A stretch of 64,000 bases of DNA, taken from assembly GCF_900104595.1 (NCBI RefSeq), contig NZ_FNVY01000004.1, positions 558,001 to 622,000 on the forward strand, written 5' to 3'. Positions within the stretch are counted from its first letter, which is position 1; every line of letters starts with the position of its first letter. Shown here one piece after another: positions 63,517 to 64,000 of the stretch. A program made the translations under genes and the position numbers. The stretch is from Enterococcus timonensis. GTDB taxonomy: Bacteria > Bacillota > Bacilli > Lactobacillales > Enterococcaceae. The notes beneath the pieces were generated by a model that was not told the origin of the DNA, ran no database searches, and saw only the letters and a program-made list of their open reading frames with translations.

Positions 63517-64000
63517 ATGGAGATTCAATTTTTAGGAACGGGATCCGGGGTGCCGGCCAAGCAACGCAATGTAAGTAGTATCGCTTTAAAATTATTAGAT
63601 GAACGCAATACCATTTGGCTTTTTGATTGTGGTGAAGGGACGCAAATGCAAATTTTGCACACGACTATCAAGCCTAGAAAAATAGAAAAAATTTTTATTA
63701 CTCATTTACATGGCGATCATATTTTTGGTTTGCCGGGTTTATTGAGTTCTCGTTCTTTTCAAGGAGGAACTGAACCGATAGAAATTATTGGGCCTAAAGG
63801 AATTAAAGAATATGTCCAGACTAGTCTGAGACTTACGGGAACTCATTTGACTTATCCGCTGCAGTTTCAAGAATTAACGGCAGGCGGCGTGGTGGTAGAT
63901 GATGCAACGTTTAAAGTCACCGCCGCACCATTAGATCACGGGATAAAATGTTTTGGTTATCGGATGGAAGAAGCCAGCCATGTCGGTGAATTGCAAGTGG
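63517..64000 (+). CDS. rnz: Ribonuclease Z (partial, cut by the window end)
   Basis: The first 161 residues from ATG 63517, after AAAGTAGAG. It is a metallo-beta-lactamase-fold endonuclease maturing tRNA 3' ends. It starts [20 protein letters not shown], with the zinc motif [20 protein letters not shown] and the later His in [13 protein letters not shown]. The reading frame is open to base 64000; the C-terminal half lies outside the window. Confidence 0.95.
   Translation, partial: MEIQFLGTGSGVPAKQRNVSSIALKLLDERNTIWLFDCGEGTQMQILHTTIKPRKIEKIFITHLHGDHIFGLPGLLSSRSFQGGTEPIEIIGPKGIKEYVQTSLRLTGTHLTYPLQFQELTAGGVVVDDATFKVTAAPLDHGIKCFGYRMEEASHVGELQV

Overview
The window looks like a chromosome of a low-GC Gram-positive bacterium of the Lactobacillales, most likely Enterococcus or a close relative. 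The evidence is AT-rich third codon positions, strong AGGAGG-type ribosome binding sites, a CtsR-controlled clpE, a ptsH-ptsI operon, a glycolipid synthase pair resembling BgsA/BgsB, the yqeG-yqeH-yhbY-nadD-yqeK-rsfS-yqeM-tmcAL cluster, and small Lactobacillales-type proteins. The species cannot be fixed from the sequence alone.

Bases 1 to about 14,100 are the right-hand part of a prophage with a PBSX/XkdO-T-like contractile tail. The order is tape measure, XkdP/Q/R/S/T/U-like baseplate genes, a tail fibre/receptor-binding protein, a diversity-generating retroelement (DGR), small tail-associated ORFs, a holin and an amidase endolysin. The DGR is the most striking system here. The last codons of the tail protein form a variable repeat (VR, 10703-10805). 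A template repeat (TR, 10871-10973) follows 65 bp downstream, and after it comes a reverse transcriptase with YMDD and the DGR-type IGxxxSQ motif (11105-12163). VR and TR align without gaps over 103 bp. They differ at 20 positions, all of which are adenine in TR. No avd-like accessory gene lies in the cassette.

From 14.1 to 47.5 kb the window is mostly ordinary core genome: prfC, a DUF1827 gene, clpE, ptsHI, an M3 oligopeptidase, glycolipid glycosyltransferases, a dehydrogenase, a ykuJ-like gene, a frameshifted TPR gene, tig, clpX, engB, a MATE transporter, the yqeG-to-tmcAL ribosome and tRNA cluster, yebC, lplA, and a MetNIQ-type ABC transporter translationally coupled to lplA. Two intergenic arrays of about 110-bp long-hairpin repeats lie at 28812-29289 and 54885-55140. 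They share a core but have different outer stems that remain self-complementary.

From 47.5 to 64 kb there is an ISL3-family insertion sequence with an 8-bp target duplication, sitting in the loop of a terminator. After it come a nucleoid-associated protein, GNAT and methyltransferase genes, an RNPP-like regulator, a cyclophilin lipoprotein, a MupG-like enzyme, gap and obg. The last group is a VTC-domain polymerase, a DUF4956 membrane protein, a beta-helix lipoprotein and a two-component system whose kinase has an in-frame stop. The window ends inside ribonuclease Z.
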